A stretch of 64,000 nucleotides of DNA, from contig NC_071668.1 of NCBI RefSeq assembly GCF_028554725.1, forward strand, positions 61,102,232 to 61,166,231. Direction: 5' to 3'. Positions 61,521 through 64,000 of this stretch are shown piece after piece. The first letter of the stretch is position 1, and each line of letters begins with the position of its first letter. This DNA comes from Zeugodacus cucurbitae. Lineage: Eukaryota > Arthropoda > Insecta > Diptera > Tephritidae. Both the position numbers and the translations under genes were made by a program. The notes under the pieces are model-generated. The model searched no databases. It was given only the letters and a program-made list of their open reading frames with translations, and was not told the DNA's origin.

Positions 61521-61690
61521 CAGCAGACCACACAGGCTTCGCACGGGCTTCAACAAACATTTCAAAATTTATAAGTTTTTACACACTTATATACACTCTC
61601 CCATACATATGTATATACTTTCCCATTTGGTGTGTGGGTTCATTTTAAAAAAGTGAAATGAGGAATATTCGACATGACTTATAAGTACGT
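61521..61690 (+). repeat. Helitron-like repeat, copy C (uninterrupted empty-site copy)
   Basis: It reads CAGCAGACCACACAGGCTTC, GCACGGGCTTCAACAAACAT, TTTTTACACACT, CTCCCATACATATGTATA, GGGTTCATTTTAAAAAAGTG and AAATGAGGA. It is colinear with copy A and shows the undisturbed T/A run at about 61649 where copy A carries a 1.38-kb DINE-1-like insertion. The expected CTAG start is CAGCAG here, so the end is mutated or slightly truncated. Confidence 0.75.
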
Positions 61691-64000
61691 GTATGTAATA
61701 GTTATTATGACAAAATTAACAGGACACCAGGTAAACAAGAATTGTAACTTTAATCTTTAAAAAGAAAGATGCAACTCGTCCTAGTAATCCATTTCAGTTA
61801 CGACCTAAAGCAATGTAACAAAATAATTTTCTGACATAAGATCTAACCAGTGTTACTACAGGGTTTCTGCATGCATTCTCAATTTTCTAACTACTACAAA
61901 TTTAGCATTGGCTTTTTAAGCTATAATTTGTGCAAAGTGTCGTCCTATCATTGCTAATATCTAGCCCCAATTCTTTGCCTGACTGGTGTCAAAGACAAAC
62001 AACGAAGCAATTAACTAAAACACCGAAATCCTTTCATCGTCTCAACAAGTGGTTGCACAATTTAGTTTTTATGCCACTTCTCGGTTGAGAAACTTCTTTG
62101 CCATTCAACATTCAGCAACTGCCATAGAAATGAAGTAATCTCCATTTCGTTTCTGCATTGAGTCACCGGGGCATAAACTTGGCAGCATAACTAATTGTAT
62201 AAGTATGTGTGTTTTTTTTACAGGTGTATACTGTGTGCAACACTGTTTCACGGCTCATTGCTGGCAAAGCCATTACATTATATATATGGTACATATGTAC
62301 ATATTGCTTATTGAAATTGGCGTCTGCAGCTACGAGCGATTCAAGAGCAAGTTTCATCTCAAAATCCACAAACATAGAATGAATATATAGCTAAATACTC
62401 GAATGAAATTTATTACTATTTTGTACCTTTCTGCAATTCCTGCTTCCGACGTACGGTCTTTACCTTATATATATGTTTGTATGTTTGTATGTATGGGTGA
62501 GGTTTTGCTTCCAATGCATTTGCTAATTTTTAAATAACAAAACCAACCGACCAACTTTGGAGTCTACGGTGCAAGCCAACAATACCAGCTACATTCGAAC
62601 TGGCATCCAATCCATACTTAGGTGTCACTGTATACCCGTGGGTATGTAGGTATGGATATGCGGTTGCCAGGCATTGGCTCTGCTTAAATATTTAAAGTTT
62701 TAACTACTTAAACTTAAATTCTGAACACTGCTACAACTACCATTAAATCTACAACTACACATAGAGCAGTGCATTCTATTATTTGTGCTATGTCTTAAAT
62801 TAACGATCTATTATGTATACAAAAAATTTAAACAAATAACGTCGGTGGGTCGTCTTCAGTGAACATAACCAATCGTCTACGGACTCTCATTTTTTAAGCA
62901 TATATTTCCATCCAGTCAAAAGTGGAAAGGAAAGTCTGAATTTTTTCATGAGCTGATTCCATATTTCAGATGAATATTTGATTTGATATATATGTCTATC
63001 GATATGTGGCTGTATCTCAGAAGGTTCCTTCGTGGAGTATGAAAGTTTTGTTTTCAATTTCCATAAACTTAAAACAAATAAAAGCTCCACAACACATCTG
63101 TTCCACGAGCAAATTCAATTTTGTTTACAAGATTGAAATCATAACCATTAGAGCCACATTTACTATTAGCTACTAGGTCTGATATCATAGAGAAATCTAT
63201 GATTATCGTTAATATCCCATAATGTCGGGCAGAATGAATATGCGATGCGATGATTGTGACAAAAAATACTTTTCGATAAATGGGTGGATCATAAGCTGTC
63301 TGTGAATGGATATCATGAATTAATTTCAATTATCGGCGTATTTAATGAAAGCAACAACAATATTAAACTGAATTCAGCACGATAATATTTAACGTTTCTC
63401 AGAATATAATAATGTGCATATGCAATTAGCATGGCAAATCTGTTTATAGGATTTACTCAGCTTAACTCCTTGCCAGCACACAATTGTTGCAGCAACATAA
63501 ATTAAAGCTGCCGCGCACATGCTCATGCATAGACTCAATAATAAAATGCCCAAATAAAATTTGCTGTCAAACGAATTGCAGACTAAAGCACCTTACAACC
63601 TAACAGCACTCTTGAACGTATTTCTGTACGCTTCATGAGTATCTATAAGTAAGATAGTTGTGAGTAATCGTTTAACTTGTGACCATTTTGAAAGTTGCTC
63701 TAAATGCATACCACTTCTAGTCACTTTATATTTCGCTCTTGGCAATCAATTGACTGTAACGTAAAGAGGCTCTTAAGTATGTCGTTGAGATTGCACAACC
63801 AAGCAGCTGATGAATATGTTACGAGATAACCATCCAACCGAAAATAAACACAGAGGCATTAATATGCATATAAAAGATCAACGAGTTAGCCTGCTGGGTA
63901 GTGTTTTTGTTGATGATTATTCGGCCAGACGTCTTGCTTAGTATACGTAAATTGGCTTGTTTCCTTTCAAGTACGAGGAAATATCATGTAACCCTTCAAA
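61691..64000. other. AT-rich stretch with nothing recognised
   Basis: There is a short TGTATGTT-type microsatellite near 62468-62495. I see no gene, RNA gene or transposon terminus up to the window end. Confidence 0.5.

Noticed and set aside
1..64000. CRISPR arrays, bacterial operons, phage or integron structures
   Set aside because: None is present. Repeats, spliced gene relics and transposon classes are all those of an insect nuclear genome.

Overview
This is animal DNA, very probably from a higher fly, with a tephritid fruit fly (Bactrocera/Zeugodacus/Ceratitis group) as my best guess. That guess rests on the AT-rich background, the many ACATACATATGTATGTA-type runs, a DINE-1/mini-me (Helentron-associated) repeat family with GTCY microsatellites, and fly-type Jockey, RTE, mariner, piggyBac, hAT and Transib elements. 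The species is an inference. No bacterial operon or intact host gene is visible. The window reads as an intergenic or intronic transposon graveyard with one dead host gene.

Layout. 0.9-3.4 kb holds a Jockey-clade LINE on the minus strand with its poly(A) tract, followed by a small RTE fragment. 4.5-11 kb has three DINE-1-like copies (one carrying a nested pogo-like element) and an RTE C-terminal relic. 11-21.7 kb is almost empty apart from a candidate signal-peptide exon (14.9 kb) and one copy of a block-conserved non-coding module (18.2 kb). 21.7-24.4 kb is a 5'-truncated RTE LINE with a long open frame. 29.6-30.6 kb is an internally rearranged mariner. 34.9-36.5 kb is a CYP6-like cytochrome P450 pseudogene with five separate lesions. 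37.2-38.7 kb is a complete DINE-1-like copy inserted into a Helitron-like repeat. 41.2-42.65 kb is a deletion derivative of a Transib (RAG1-related) transposon with a target duplication. 42.85-43.84 kb is a pogo-like MITE containing a DINE-1-like fragment. 44.08-45.24 kb is a piggyBac relic in TTAA. 46.5 kb has the second copy of the 18.2 kb module. 48.2-49.1 kb is a hAT relic with a perfect 8-bp target duplication and many CATCGATG repeats. The remaining 15 kb carries repeat fragments and one candidate phase-0 exon at 54.7 kb.

The elements do not form a pathway. What ties them together is order of arrival, which the nesting shows directly: the Helitron-like copy at 37-38.7 kb predates the DINE-1-like insertion in it, the pogo-like MITE at 43 kb predates its DINE-1-like passenger, and the DINE-1-like copy at 9.5 kb predates the pogo-like insertion in it. 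The most distinctive items are the Transib relic with its RAG1-like C-terminal catalytic block, the paralogous empty site that fixes the DINE-1-like insertion boundaries, and the block-conserved module repeated 28 kb apart.
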